This document shows positions 1 to 6,870 of a DNA stretch of 30,994 nucleotides, piece after piece. The DNA lies in contig CALYRV010000008.1 in the NCBI GenBank assembly GCA_945483525.1, positions 1-30,994 of the forward strand, written 5' to 3'. This DNA comes from an uncultured Verrucomicrobiota bacterium. Lineage in GTDB: Bacteria > Verrucomicrobiota > Kiritimatiellia > RFP12 > UBA1067. A program made the position numbers and the translations under genes. The number at the start of each line of letters is the position of its first letter. The first letter of the stretch is position 1. Below the pieces are notes generated by a model that did not search any database, had not been told where the DNA came from, and saw only the letters and a program-made list of their open reading frames with translations.

Positions 1-63
1 CTGCACCCTGCACTCTGCACCCTGCACCCTGCACTCTGCACCCTGCACCCTGCACCCTGCACC
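1..63. repeat. Nine tandem CTGCACC heptamers
   Basis: Nine consecutive 7-bp units occur, seven CTGCACC and two CTGCACT (units 2 and 5). The array may continue to the left of the window. No frame on either strand contains a stop, so it can be translated in every frame. On the minus strand it continues the methyltransferase frame as a seven-residue QGAGCRV-type period. Confidence 0.95.
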
Positions 64-584
64 GTCTCCTTGACAACCTTGAGGAAATCGTTGACCTGAT
101 CGTACTTGCCGCGCATCGAGGCGCGGATACGGCCTTCGCCGTCCGTTATGCCGATTGTCCGGAGCAGCGCCGTGGAATCGAATTCGGTAAGCGGCACCTT
201 CTTGACGCGGTCGTGCGGCTTAACTTCGACGACGCGGTCCATTTCCGCGGACCGCGAAACGTGGGCGTGACCCTTCTTGGTCATCCGGATATGGAGATCG
301 CCCTTGGCGGTCATCAGATGCAGATCCCTTGCGCCACGCTGCGCAATGATATCCTCAAGGCCTTCCGCCGCGGCATTGGCGTCGAGATTCTTCACCTGCA
401 CCTGTCCGTCATCGGTCATCTCCGCCTGGAACTTCTTCACGCCGCCGATCTCCACCGGACGCATCGCGATCTTGAAGAGCTTCCCGTTCCGACGCACGGT
501 CTGCACGAGCTTCATGAACCCCTCGCCCAGCACCCGGGCTCGGATCTCCTCTTTCAGTTTATCCTCAAGTTCGTACTTTTCCAT
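1..584 (-). CDS. SAM-dependent methyltransferase, N-terminal part (cut by window edge)
   Basis: The minus frame is open from an ATG at 584 to base 1, about 194 codons, so the C-terminus lies outside the window. An AAAGG sits 8 nt before the ATG. The N-terminal region (roughly residues 1-175) resembles the accessory domain that precedes the Rossmann domain in the Methyltransf_32-type class I methyltransferases: a basic beta-rich segment, then a K-N-L-D element, then GKYDQVNDFLKVV near residues 159-171, which corresponds to the K-x-x-Q-I-N-R-F-L-E motif just before the SAM-binding fold. The SAM-binding glycine motif itself is not visible here. After residue 174 the frame runs into nine tandem heptamers that encode a QGAGCRV-type repeat, exactly at the expected linker. 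Either the linker is expanded or the gene is broken beyond the edge. The assignment is from memory of the family and is moderately sure; the substrate is unknown. Confidence 0.55.
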   Translation of the reverse strand, partial: MEKYELEDKLKEEIRARVLGEGFMKLVQTVRRNGKLFKIAMRPVEIGGVKKFQAEMTDDGQVQVKNLDANAAAEGLEDIIAQRGARDLHLMTAKGDLHIRMTKKGHAHVSRSAEMDRVVEVKPHDRVKKVPLTEFDSTALLRTIGITDGEGRIRASMRGKYDQVNDFLKVVKETVQGAGCRVQSAGCRVQSAGC

Positions 585-608
585 ACCACTTACCTTTCAA
601 CTAACATA

Positions 609-755
609 TCACAGGCAGGCCGCGTTGCCGAGCGCGGGCGTGATGGACGCCTTGATGCACGCCCAAATGCTATTCTTCGCAACATCCATCTCGTACTGAC
701 TCTGCAGGTCCTGCCACCGATCAGGTCCACTATGCGCTCGCAACCAACAAGTCGT
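609..755 (-). other. Gap with an unassigned open stretch
   Basis: Between the toxin stop and the methyltransferase start, the toxin frame stays open beyond its TGA for about 48 codons, containing a WQDLQSQYEMDVAKNS stretch, until a TGA near 609. It could be the remnant of an older gene or of a longer toxin, or chance. No start codon or family match was recognised, and no terminator is clear. Confidence 0.15.
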
Positions 756-1367
756 TCAGACCAGCTCACGCACCGCCTCTTCAATGACATCGGTAACGGA
801 CTTCCATTCAATTGGCGTAAGCATGTTCGGCATGGGTTCGATTTCCGCATCATCGAAGTAGACAAGACTGCGCAAAACCAGGTACTCATTCCCGTCCGGA
901 TATTTTTCGGCATACCAATCCAGCATCTGCCGCAACGAATATTCCCTGAGCAAGAAATAGATGTCGACAAAATCCTTGCGCGTTCCGCGGTTCGTCGCCG
1001 CCGCAAATTTCATCGCTGCGATATCCGGGATATCCGCAAGTCGGATGCCGTCAGAAACAACCGCTGGACGAAGCCATTTGTACGGATAACTCACACAGTC
1101 AATCTTAACGTCATCGACAGTAAAAAACTGCAAGGCATCCTCACCGCCTGTCTTCATGACACGAGCAGCGCAGGTAGAAAGTGCCAACTCCAATGGCGGT
1201 TGCGGTTTCCACGAGCCGAACAAGTCAAGATCCAACGAGGTGCGATGGCCTAAATGCAACGCTAGTGCGGCGCCACCGACAAGGCGGGTGTCGGCGAAGG
1301 CGTCCTGCGACTGAATTCGTCTCAATAAGTCCAATGTTGACGGTGCAAGTGTCGCAAGGTGTAACAT
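756..1367 (-). CDS. Nucleotidyltransferase toxin, AbiEii/AbiGii family
   Basis: This 203-residue protein has the nucleotidyltransferase signature of the AbiEii family near its N-terminus: VGGAALALHLGHR (residues 30-42) followed by TSLDLDLFG, in which Asp46 and Asp48 are the expected metal ligands. A second conserved block, VKIDCVSYPYKWLRP, and the later KFAAATNRGTRKDFVDIYFL block match the family's middle part, where the Lys/Arg-K-D-x-x-D pattern is typical. Members transfer nucleotides to RNA substrates (tRNA acceptor ends in the characterised MenT toxins) and act as toxins in abortive-infection or toxin-antitoxin pairs. The gene overlaps the upstream partner by 46 bp, so the two are probably coupled. 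Family assignment is firm; the substrate and a phage-defence role are inferred. Confidence 0.85.
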   Translation of the reverse strand: MLHLATLAPSTLDLLRRIQSQDAFADTRLVGGAALALHLGHRTSLDLDLFGSWKPQPPLELALSTCAARVMKTGGEDALQFFTVDDVKIDCVSYPYKWLRPAVVSDGIRLADIPDIAAMKFAAATNRGTRKDFVDIYFLLREYSLRQMLDWYAEKYPDGNEYLVLRSLVYFDDAEIEPMPNMLTPIEWKSVTDVIEEAVRELV

Positions 1368-1621
1368 CTGAAAGTGTCCTTTTCAACTTTGCCAAGGCAA
1401 GCAATAAAAGCCAGCGAACGAGGATCAAGCGAACGCATCTGTTGTGCCTCGTGCACGACTAAAGAAAGCCCATACTTTTCTTTCGTCTTAATCCAATCCT
1501 GCATTTTGCCGCGTTCCAAAACCCGTCCAATGACGAAACGCCGATGCTTTTCATCGTCAAGCGTCTCGCAATCGACATCCCAGAACAGCGTGGGCGACAA
1601 AGATTTGATATACTCGCTCAT
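1322..1621 (-). CDS. DUF6922-type partner (probable antitoxin) of the AbiEii toxin
   Basis: This is a 99-residue protein. Its LFWDVDCETLDDEKHRRFV segment (about residues 12-30), the VLERGKMQDW segment that follows, and a C-terminal RSLDPRSLAFIACLG near 67-81 match the small DUF6922-type proteins that commonly sit directly upstream of AbiEii-family nucleotidyltransferases. No helix-turn-helix of the AbiEi type is seen, so neutralisation, if it occurs, is not by the classical AbiEi protein. It is the first gene of a two-gene operon; its 3' end overlaps the toxin start. The ATG at 1621 lies 6 nt downstream of a TATAAT box, which suggests a leaderless transcript; there is no Shine-Dalgarno sequence. 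The family call is from memory; the antitoxin role is inferred from position. Confidence 0.65.
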   Translation of the reverse strand: MSEYIKSLSPTLFWDVDCETLDDEKHRRFVIGRVLERGKMQDWIKTKEKYGLSLVVHEAQQMRSLDPRSLAFIACLGKVEKDTFRCYTLRHLHRQHWTY

Positions 1622-1627
1622 GTCGGT

Positions 1628-1636
1628 ATTATATCA
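1628..1636 (-). promoter_or_regulatory. Extended -10 promoter of the DUF6922/AbiEii pair
   Basis: The minus strand reads TGATATAAT, an extended -10 element. The ATG at 1621 begins 6 nt after the hexamer, where transcription should start. No good -35 is present. Confidence 0.6.
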
Positions 1637-1768
1637 AAGAATCACCGCTTTCGTCTCGTCGGCACAAGATGTAATTGGCGAACGGCAACCCCTTTTGTCA
1701 CAAAATCTTCACCGTCCCGATATCGTACCCCGAGCGACTCGCGAGGACATCTTATTATGTCTGGCGCA

Positions 1769-1801
1769 TCGTCGCGGATTGACGACAAAAAGCCGCGACG
1801 A
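1769..1801. other. Hairpin in the gap between two operons
   Basis: Perfect 9-bp inverted repeat (1769-1777 with 1793-1801, core CGTCGCGG/CCGCGACG) with a 15-nt loop. It lies downstream of the coiled-coil/protease operon and upstream of the DUF6922 gene. There is no T-tract, so a terminator role is uncertain. Confidence 0.35.
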
Positions 1802-1889
1802 CAGAAGGACGAACAAAGACGCAGTCGGCGTGAGTCCGTATAACCGACTATATTGCCCAAACACTAATCAGGAACAATAATCCAGATTT

Positions 1890-3182
1890 TCACTTAACCG
1901 ACTTTTTACGAACTTCAACCAGTAATTTGCATTTAGACAAGGCGGCGTCAATAGCCGATTCGCTTCCCGCAATGCGCTCATTCTCACGCCTCATCGCCGC
2001 GGCCTTTTCCTTCGCAATCGCACAAGCCGCACGATATTCAGCCTCCGCCTCTGCCTCCAGCTTCTCCTGACGCTGCGCCTCGGCACGAAGTCGCTCCCAT
2101 TTTGCGCGAAATTCCCGCTCGGCCCTCGCACCGCTACCAGTACGCTGATTGGTCCCATGGAACGAATATACATGTGGCACGTGCGTTACACCCTTAGCAT
2201 CAACCTTTATCAATAAGCCATCGTACATTACAACGCTTCGCCGCACACGCCGACGCTTAACATTATCAACTCCGGGACCTTTCGCCAATTTCTTGCCGAT
2301 CGCCTCCGACGCAGCTTCCTCCATCTTGTCGCGATCTATCACATCATCAAGATCAAACACACCTAAAACGACGGAGGTCTTGCCACTGTTTGATTTCAAT
2401 GTAACTCGACAATCAATCTGCGGGGCCTCCATCCCCAATGCGGCGTACGTATCATACATCTTTCCTATCTGCAATTCCAGGACGCAAAAATCCTTATCTC
2501 GCGGAGGCACCTCATAATAACCGCCAGGAAGCTTAGCCCCTTTCATCCATAATGTCTTGCCGTCTGACACTGCCGCACGCTTCGGCTCATACATAGCCTT
2601 GAACTCTGATTCCGACATCTCCCTCGGTAAGGAATCAGATGACAGCACGTGAACTTTAGAAACACCGCCATTAAACAAAATCTTGTAAATCAGATGATCC
2701 TCGGGGTATGATGAAAACACGCACCAGTACTCTCCAGCACATTCTGAACCATACGGCAACTTAGACCGGTTCTTATCCGAAACGAAACAAAACTCCTTGG
2801 AGAACAATCCCTGTGCCGTTCTATAATCCCTACGGGCAGCATCCATTTCTTCCTGCTTGCGCTGACGCTCCGCCGCAGCCTCCTTTTCAGCTTTCTCCTT
2901 GGCAAGTCGAGCCGCCTCCCTTTCGGCCTCTTCTCGTTCTCGCGCAAGCCTTGCCTCGCGTTTCTTACGCTCAAATTCCTCCTCTTCCTTCTGCTGTCGC
3001 TCGCGCTCAAGTCTTTCTCTTTCTATTTGCTCCGCGCGCGCCTTTTCCCGTGCGATTCGCTCCGCCTCAGCTTTTCTTTCGGCATAATTTGTATAACAGA
3101 CAATGCCGACGACTAAGACAATCACGCCGATCCCCAGCACTATCAGATCTTTAACCGCCATCGATCCTTTTCGCTGCATCAT
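1890..3182 (-). CDS. Membrane-anchored coiled-coil protein, unknown function (operon gene 4)
   Basis: The 430-residue protein begins with a short basic stretch and one hydrophobic segment (about residues 10-29, LIVLGIGVIVLVVGIVCY). About 90 residues of Glu/Arg/Lys/Ala-rich coiled coil follow (30-120). A globular, probably beta-rich middle region (about 125-335) contains several Cys and Trp residues, and a second short coiled coil spans about 350-410. It is predicted to be an inner-membrane protein with one N-terminal anchor. I recognise no named domain. Its ATG shares a base with the TAA of the protease gene upstream (TAATG), so translation is probably coupled. Apart from the shared anchor-plus-coil layout, no similarity to the other coiled-coil protein of the operon was noticed by eye. 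Confidence 0.8.
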   Translation of the reverse strand: MMQRKGSMAVKDLIVLGIGVIVLVVGIVCYTNYAERKAEAERIAREKARAEQIERERLERERQQKEEEEFERKKREARLAREREEAEREAARLAKEKAEKEAAAERQRKQEEMDAARRDYRTAQGLFSKEFCFVSDKNRSKLPYGSECAGEYWCVFSSYPEDHLIYKILFNGGVSKVHVLSSDSLPREMSESEFKAMYEPKRAAVSDGKTLWMKGAKLPGGYYEVPPRDKDFCVLELQIGKMYDTYAALGMEAPQIDCRVTLKSNSGKTSVVLGVFDLDDVIDRDKMEEAASEAIGKKLAKGPGVDNVKRRRVRRSVVMYDGLLIKVDAKGVTHVPHVYSFHGTNQRTGSGARAEREFRAKWERLRAEAQRQEKLEAEAEAEYRAACAIAKEKAAAMRRENERIAGSESAIDAALSKCKLLVEVRKKSVK

Positions 3183-4444
3183 TATTCTCCCTCCCTTATT
3201 ATTACCTTTGACAACTTAATCCTAATCTCCTTTGTTCCATGCCAATCATAAATTTCATCAAGCATACCCTTCCACAATGCGCCTTGAGGCGAATAATATG
3301 ACAATTCGGCTTTTACAGGGAATCCACGTTTTACGCCGCCTCCATCCAACGCAAACACTTCCTCACACTGAACAAACGAATCCTTTATGCCGCAAATCGG
3401 CTTTATCCGCGCCTTTACATCAGCACCATCAACTTCAGCATAAACGATCAGTTGCTCCCCCAGCTCCTCACGCGCCTGCTCATTCATTTTCACCACCCCA
3501 TCATCGGCCAAACCAGACCGAATCAGTCCGTCAGTGAGCTCACGCAGCTCCTTCCACTCCTTTCTCACTTTCAGCAACCGAGCATACAAAATCGCCTTCT
3601 CTGTCCGTGCCCGCACTTCATTCCCGACACGAACTTCTGTGGTCTCGATATCATGCGGACGCGCACCAGTCTTGTAGGTTAATATTATGACGGAGCAATT
3701 CGTCATCTCACTCACGACATCGCCAGCTACAGTACTATTCGCGACAACATTCAGTTTTAACGCATCGCCAATAAAATCCTGAAGCACAGACGTCTTTATT
3801 GCGTAATTCGCATTCTCTCCGCCCGTAAACCCCGCAACAGATATCCCTACCAACGCACCCTTAGAGTCAAAAACCGGACCACCCGAATTTCCCCCAGAGA
3901 TGGCGGCATCCATCTGAAAATTATCCTTACTTCCCTTAAACCCAGATAAACTGCTGACAATGCCCCTTGTTACCTTTGCCTCTAATCCTTGAAAATTGAC
4001 ATGCGGATACCCAACAACCGTAACCTGCTCTCCAACCTTCACATCGGCCTTTCTCACCGATACCGACGGATACACTGGACGCCTGAACTTGCTGAAATCC
4101 AATTCTTCGTTAATTTCATACGGCAACCCTGCGAATTCCAACAAGGCCAAATCCTTTTCCTTATTCCTTTTGACGATCCGCATTAAATACGCTGTCGAAT
4201 TGTACACAATCACAACTTCCGCGGCTTCGTCTATCACGTGACAGTTCGTGATAACACGGCCATCCTTTGTCACGAAGCAACCTGAACCATTTGCGGCAAT
4301 ATAAGTCTCACCGCGTTTTGATCTCGGCGTCAATCGCTCGATATCCTTGAGATCGCAGACCCTCCCGACGACAGCCGACCCGACTGTATCCGCAATCAAC
4401 AAAGTTGGAGTCAGTAGCCATAGCAAAAATCCATACTTGCACAT
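3182..4444 (-). CDS. Exported trypsin-like (S1C/DegP-type) serine protease without a visible PDZ domain
   Basis: The chosen ATG at 4444 gives 420 residues, a clear signal peptide (CKYGFLLWLLTPTLLIADT) and a GGAGG seven nt upstream; a longer frame from 4465 lacks these. The protease domain spans about residues 40-230, with the catalytic triad in order: His69 in TNCHVID, Asp98 in KDLALLE, Ser187 in GGNSGGPV. Family members cleave misfolded or specific envelope proteins. The remaining 190 residues (about 235-420) show none of the usual PDZ features and form a domain I do not recognise. The start lies 3 nt after the TGA of the upstream coiled-coil gene, and the stop overlaps the next start. A processing or quality-control role for the operon's envelope complex is inferred. 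Confidence 0.88.
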   Translation of the reverse strand: MCKYGFLLWLLTPTLLIADTVGSAVVGRVCDLKDIERLTPRSKRGETYIAANGSGCFVTKDGRVITNCHVIDEAAEVVIVYNSTAYLMRIVKRNKEKDLALLEFAGLPYEINEELDFSKFRRPVYPSVSVRKADVKVGEQVTVVGYPHVNFQGLEAKVTRGIVSSLSGFKGSKDNFQMDAAISGGNSGGPVFDSKGALVGISVAGFTGGENANYAIKTSVLQDFIGDALKLNVVANSTVAGDVVSEMTNCSVIILTYKTGARPHDIETTEVRVGNEVRARTEKAILYARLLKVRKEWKELRELTDGLIRSGLADDGVVKMNEQAREELGEQLIVYAEVDGADVKARIKPICGIKDSFVQCEEVFALDGGGVKRGFPVKAELSYYSPQGALWKGMLDEIYDWHGTKEIRIKLSKVIIREGE

Positions 4445-4446
4445 CT

Positions 4447-5670
4447 TCACTCCTCCACCCAGCACGAATCGTCTGCGATCCTTCCTGCAATACGTTTACG
4501 AACTCTCTCGACTTCTTCGGCATTCAGAAAATCCATATTGCCTGACGACGAACTAAGAAACTCCAATTTCTTTTTGGCAACATCCAGCTTGTCGCTCCAC
4601 TGACTCCGAGCCAGCATTATTGCATTGCGAACGCGATCCAACGAACGGTTTTCATAGCTCACCGCCAGATTGAACACGTCACTCTCAAAAGATATCTCCT
4701 TAAGCACCTGCACATCAGACTCTTCCTTCTCAACTATTGCAATATCCGATTTCCTGCGTGCAGAAGTTTCCGCCATCGTGACCTCCATATGCGCCGCATT
4801 CGCCCCGCCTAATCCCGCCGTGGCCTTACGACTCGACAACTGCTCCATTACCACATCACGCTGTGACTGATAGCGTTTGAGATCATCACGCTCCCAAGGA
4901 GTCAGTTTCGGGCCACCCGACATTGCCTTGAGATCTTTTTCCTCCAACTTCTTGAGTTTTTCCTCAAGGGCCGCCAACCTATCTTCAAGCTGCGGGACTC
5001 CTTGCTCGATATCTCGACGAGCGGCTGCTAATTTTTCAGAAGCTACGCGCGCTTTCGCATCAACCTCGGCGTCGGCTGCCGTCAGCGCGTCTTTAAACCT
5101 CTTACGATTATCCGCCAGCTTTTTCGCGCCGTCATCATGAATCTTAATCATATTGCCCATACGGCTGCGAAACTCAGCGCGCATCGCCGAGAAATCCTCG
5201 CCGATATAAGTCGCGGCTAAACGATTTATCGTCGGGGATGCCAGCAGAGCATCCACACGATCATTCTTATCACGACGCTTCACTTTTCGCCGTTGCGCAT
5301 CCTTGGTCTTCGCGTCTTCTTCCTTCTCTAATGCCACCAATTCATCCGAAAGACTAGCCTGATCGACATCTATCATCTTAATCTTTATCTCGCATTCTTC
5401 TATAGTCTCCCGTAATTGCTCCTCTTGCTTCGCAATATACTTTTGAAGCATTCGGACCGCATCCTCTTTAGCAAGATTAGCCATCCTCTCCTTCCGAATG
5501 CGTTCGTCTTCGATTCTTTGTTTAGCAAGACGTTCAGCCTCTTTTGCCTGCTGCTCTAATTCACGACGATAGGCCTCTGCTTTCGCAGCCTTCTCATTTT
5601 CCGTGATGTAATAGAAAAATCCACCACCGACGATCCCCATCGCAAGTATCATCCAGAAATACTTCATCAT
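4447..5670 (-). CDS. Membrane-anchored coiled-coil protein, unknown function (operon gene 2)
   Basis: This 407-residue protein starts with one hydrophobic segment (about residues 3-21, KYFWMILAMGIVGGGFFYY). The rest is nearly all charged helix: 25-125 is rich in Glu/Lys/Arg with heptad character, 125-180 is less regular, and 180-300 again reads as coiled coil, with runs such as RLAALEEKLKKLEEKDL. No enzyme motif is visible. It is probably a single-pass membrane protein whose coiled coil projects out of the membrane. The start is one of two adjacent ATGs (5670 or 5667) after an AAGGAGGT that overlaps the stop of the gene upstream, so expression is coupled. Function unknown; it may scaffold the protease encoded next. 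Confidence 0.8.
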   Translation of the reverse strand: MMKYFWMILAMGIVGGGFFYYITENEKAAKAEAYRRELEQQAKEAERLAKQRIEDERIRKERMANLAKEDAVRMLQKYIAKQEEQLRETIEECEIKIKMIDVDQASLSDELVALEKEEDAKTKDAQRRKVKRRDKNDRVDALLASPTINRLAATYIGEDFSAMRAEFRSRMGNMIKIHDDGAKKLADNRKRFKDALTAADAEVDAKARVASEKLAAARRDIEQGVPQLEDRLAALEEKLKKLEEKDLKAMSGGPKLTPWERDDLKRYQSQRDVVMEQLSSRKATAGLGGANAAHMEVTMAETSARRKSDIAIVEKEESDVQVLKEISFESDVFNLAVSYENRSLDRVRNAIMLARSQWSDKLDVAKKKLEFLSSSSGNMDFLNAEEVERVRKRIAGRIADDSCWVEE

Positions 5671-5677
5671 TACCTCC

Positions 5678-6040
5678 TTATTTCGGCTTCGCCTTCTTTA
5701 CAACCTTCCTAATCTGCGTTATCGTTCCCGTACCAGAACACCTATCACAATCCTTCTCCACCTTTACCATGCCTTTCTTTGCGGACTTTAAACATACCGG
5801 ACACCTTTTACGGTTTGTCTTCGTCGGCTTCCTGCCGTCTTTCGTCCGGATGTACTTCATATCGCCATTATGAATCTGCTCTTCTATCATACCCTTCCCT
5901 CCACAATTTGAACACTGCTCATAAACCTGCATGACTTTCTTCCCATGGCACCGGGAACATGTCACTTCAACTTCCTCCGATTCCTGTGCAAATGACAGTC
6001 CGCACAAAACTAATATTGACAACACGACTGCACTCCTCAT
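5678..6040 (-). CDS. Secreted DnaJ-type zinc-finger protein (operon gene 1)
   Basis: The protein has 120 residues with a signal peptide (RSAVVLSILVLCGLSFAQ, about 2-19). Four CxxC pairs follow at Cys28/31, Cys43/46, Cys80/83 and Cys98/101, in the contexts CSRCHGKK, CSNCGGKG, CPVCLKSAKKG and CDRCSGTG. This is the spacing of the cysteine-rich domain of DnaJ, which binds two zinc ions and unfolded polypeptide. There is no J domain, so it is not a Hsp70 co-chaperone in the usual sense. Export suggests a role outside the cytoplasm, perhaps holding substrates or disulfide/zinc chemistry for the downstream protease; that is inference. The ATG at 6040 has an AAAGGAG (6047-6053) six nt upstream. The leader is long and structured. 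Confidence 0.85.
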   Translation of the reverse strand: MRSAVVLSILVLCGLSFAQESEEVEVTCSRCHGKKVMQVYEQCSNCGGKGMIEEQIHNGDMKYIRTKDGRKPTKTNRKRCPVCLKSAKKGMVKVEKDCDRCSGTGTITQIRKVVKKAKPK

Positions 6041-6055
6041 TCTCGACTCCTTTCT

Positions 6056-6074
6056 GCCACAAAAGAAAAGTGGC
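6056..6074 (-). promoter_or_regulatory. Hairpin beside the ribosome binding site, alternative to the pseudoknot
   Basis: GCCAC/GTGGC stem (6056-6060 with 6070-6074) and a 9-nt loop, ending 2 nt from the AAAGGAG at 6047-6053. Its distal arm overlaps the bases that can form a 6-bp pseudoknot with 6143-6148, so the two pairings exclude each other. This is the layout expected of a translational switch. Confidence 0.45.
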
Positions 6075-6427
6075 GTACTTTCATTTCCAATGTTTTAAGA
6101 GAGGCACGGCTAAGAGCCCGAACTAAAACACGAATCGAAAGCACGCCACGAGATAACCCGTAGCGCACTTACATACCTCGCCTTAGTTCTGAGAAGATTA
6201 GCCGTTTTCTCTTAAAGCTCGATACGCAAGTTGCGTACGTTGCCGCGGGCGTCGGATGCGTTTCCGCAACTCCTCGCGTCATCACCCGATGAGACGAGGT
6301 TGTGATCGCCGCGGCAGTTACGCCGCGTTGATCCGGTGGCGAAACGTCGATAAGCCCGATCCGCCGTTATTAAAGAGCATTCTTCGCGTTACCGCGATAT
6401 AGCACCCTTGCTCCTATCAGCAAGTGC
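6062..6427 (-). ncRNA. Long structured leader RNA or independent ncRNA upstream of the protease operon
   Basis: This non-coding stretch follows a TGCTATAAT promoter and precedes the ATG at 6040. It contains many perfect helices. A large arm is built from four nested stems: 6094-6102 with 6208-6216 (9 bp), 6106-6113 with 6198-6205 (8 bp), 6120-6126 with 6183-6189 (7 bp), 6149-6155 with 6174-6180 (7 bp, one G-U). A second arm is closed by 6241-6248 with 6309-6316 (8 bp) and holds an inner hairpin 6272-6299. Near the 5' end are hairpins at 6402-6427 and at 6385-6396, the latter with a GUAA tetraloop. Bases 6071-6076 can pair either with the large arm (6143-6148, a pseudoknot) or, as part of 6070-6074, with 6056-6060 beside the ribosome binding site. 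I could not match it to tmRNA, RNase P, SRP RNA, 6S RNA or a riboswitch class I know. Confidence 0.65.
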
Positions 6428-6433
6428 GGCTTT

Positions 6434-6442
6434 ATTATAGCA
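6434..6442 (-). promoter_or_regulatory. Extended -10 promoter of the structured leader
   Basis: The minus strand reads TGCTATAAT; the start of transcription is predicted near 6427. The -35 position is poor and is overlapped by an inverted repeat (CGCGC at 6449-6453 with GCGCG at 6461-6465), a possible operator. Confidence 0.6.
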
Positions 6443-6494
6443 AAAATCCGCGCGAAATGTGCGCGAATTTTGAGGTCGTGCAAATCTCGCAGAA

Positions 6495-6524
6495 TTGACT
6501 CCTGTAGCCATTTTGTGCTACAAT
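6495..6524 (+). promoter_or_regulatory. Promoter of the RelB-like antitoxin gene
   Basis: TTGACT at 6495-6500 and TGCTACAAT at 6516-6524, spacer 18 bp. It is the only promoter in the window with both a good -35 and an extended -10. AAGGAG follows at 6543-6548, before the ATG at 6553. Confidence 0.7.
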
Positions 6525-6552
6525 GTGTCCGTCAAGAACATTAAGGAGCAAT

Positions 6553-6870
6553 ATGATCAAAACCGAAACCGTCAGGGCCAGGGTTACGCCAAAGCTTAAG
6601 CGTTCTGTGGAAAGTGTCTTCAACGCCATAGGACTCAGTCCTTCGCAAGCAATCGTCCTATTCTACAAGCAGGTCGAAATTCACCAAGGCCTCCCGTTCG
6701 AAGTCAAATTGCCCAACTACAAACTTGACAACGCAGCCAAACTGACCGATTCCGAATACGATGCTAAGCTTGAACCCGGTTATCGTTCGGCGATTGCCGG
6801 TCGTACACGCTCCATTTCCGCCGCCCATGCCGATTTCTGCCGTCGTCACTCGAAAGCCAACCGCAAATGA
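6553..6870 (+). CDS. RelB/DinJ-family antitoxin, apparently orphaned
   Basis: The 105-residue product starts at the ATG at 6553, preceded by a good ribosome binding site and promoter. The N-terminus (KTETVRARVTPKLKRSVESVF) is a ribbon-helix-helix DNA-binding segment, and NAIGLSPSQAIVLFYKQVEIHQGLPFEVK is the conserved helix block of the RelB/DinJ family. The C-terminal half, which would bind and neutralise the toxin, is present though rather Arg/Ala/His-rich near the end. Such proteins repress their own operon together with the toxin. The toxin frame overlapping the stop (ATGA) survives only as a stub, so this antitoxin has no intact partner nearby. It is divergent from the structured-RNA promoter, so its DNA binding might affect that promoter too; this is speculation. 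Confidence 0.8.
   Translation: MIKTETVRARVTPKLKRSVESVFNAIGLSPSQAIVLFYKQVEIHQGLPFEVKLPNYKLDNAAKLTDSEYDAKLEPGYRSAIAGRTRSISAAHADFCRRHSKANRK

Noticed and set aside
1..63. CRISPR array
   Set aside because: The units are 7 bp with no spacers and no cas genes are present; it is a simple tandem repeat.
213..1253. A 346-codon plus-strand frame
   Set aside because: It lies across the methyltransferase and AbiEii genes in antisense and has no family features; the minus frames have motifs and sensible starts.
1642..1860. A 72-codon minus-strand frame in the gap
   Set aside because: No ribosome binding site and no recognisable motif, and it runs through a hairpin; probably chance.
6062..6427. tmRNA, RNase P RNA, SRP RNA, 6S RNA or a known riboswitch
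   Set aside because: I looked for the tRNA-like ends and TTCGA of tmRNA, the GAGGAAAGTCC and ACAGAAA of RNase P, the SRP GGAA loop and the conserved boxes of TPP, cobalamin, SAM and lysine riboswitches; none was found on either strand.
6444..6470. Bidirectional terminator between the structured RNA and relB
   Set aside because: The CGCGC inverted repeat lies upstream of two divergent promoters, so no transcript should reach it; an operator is more likely.
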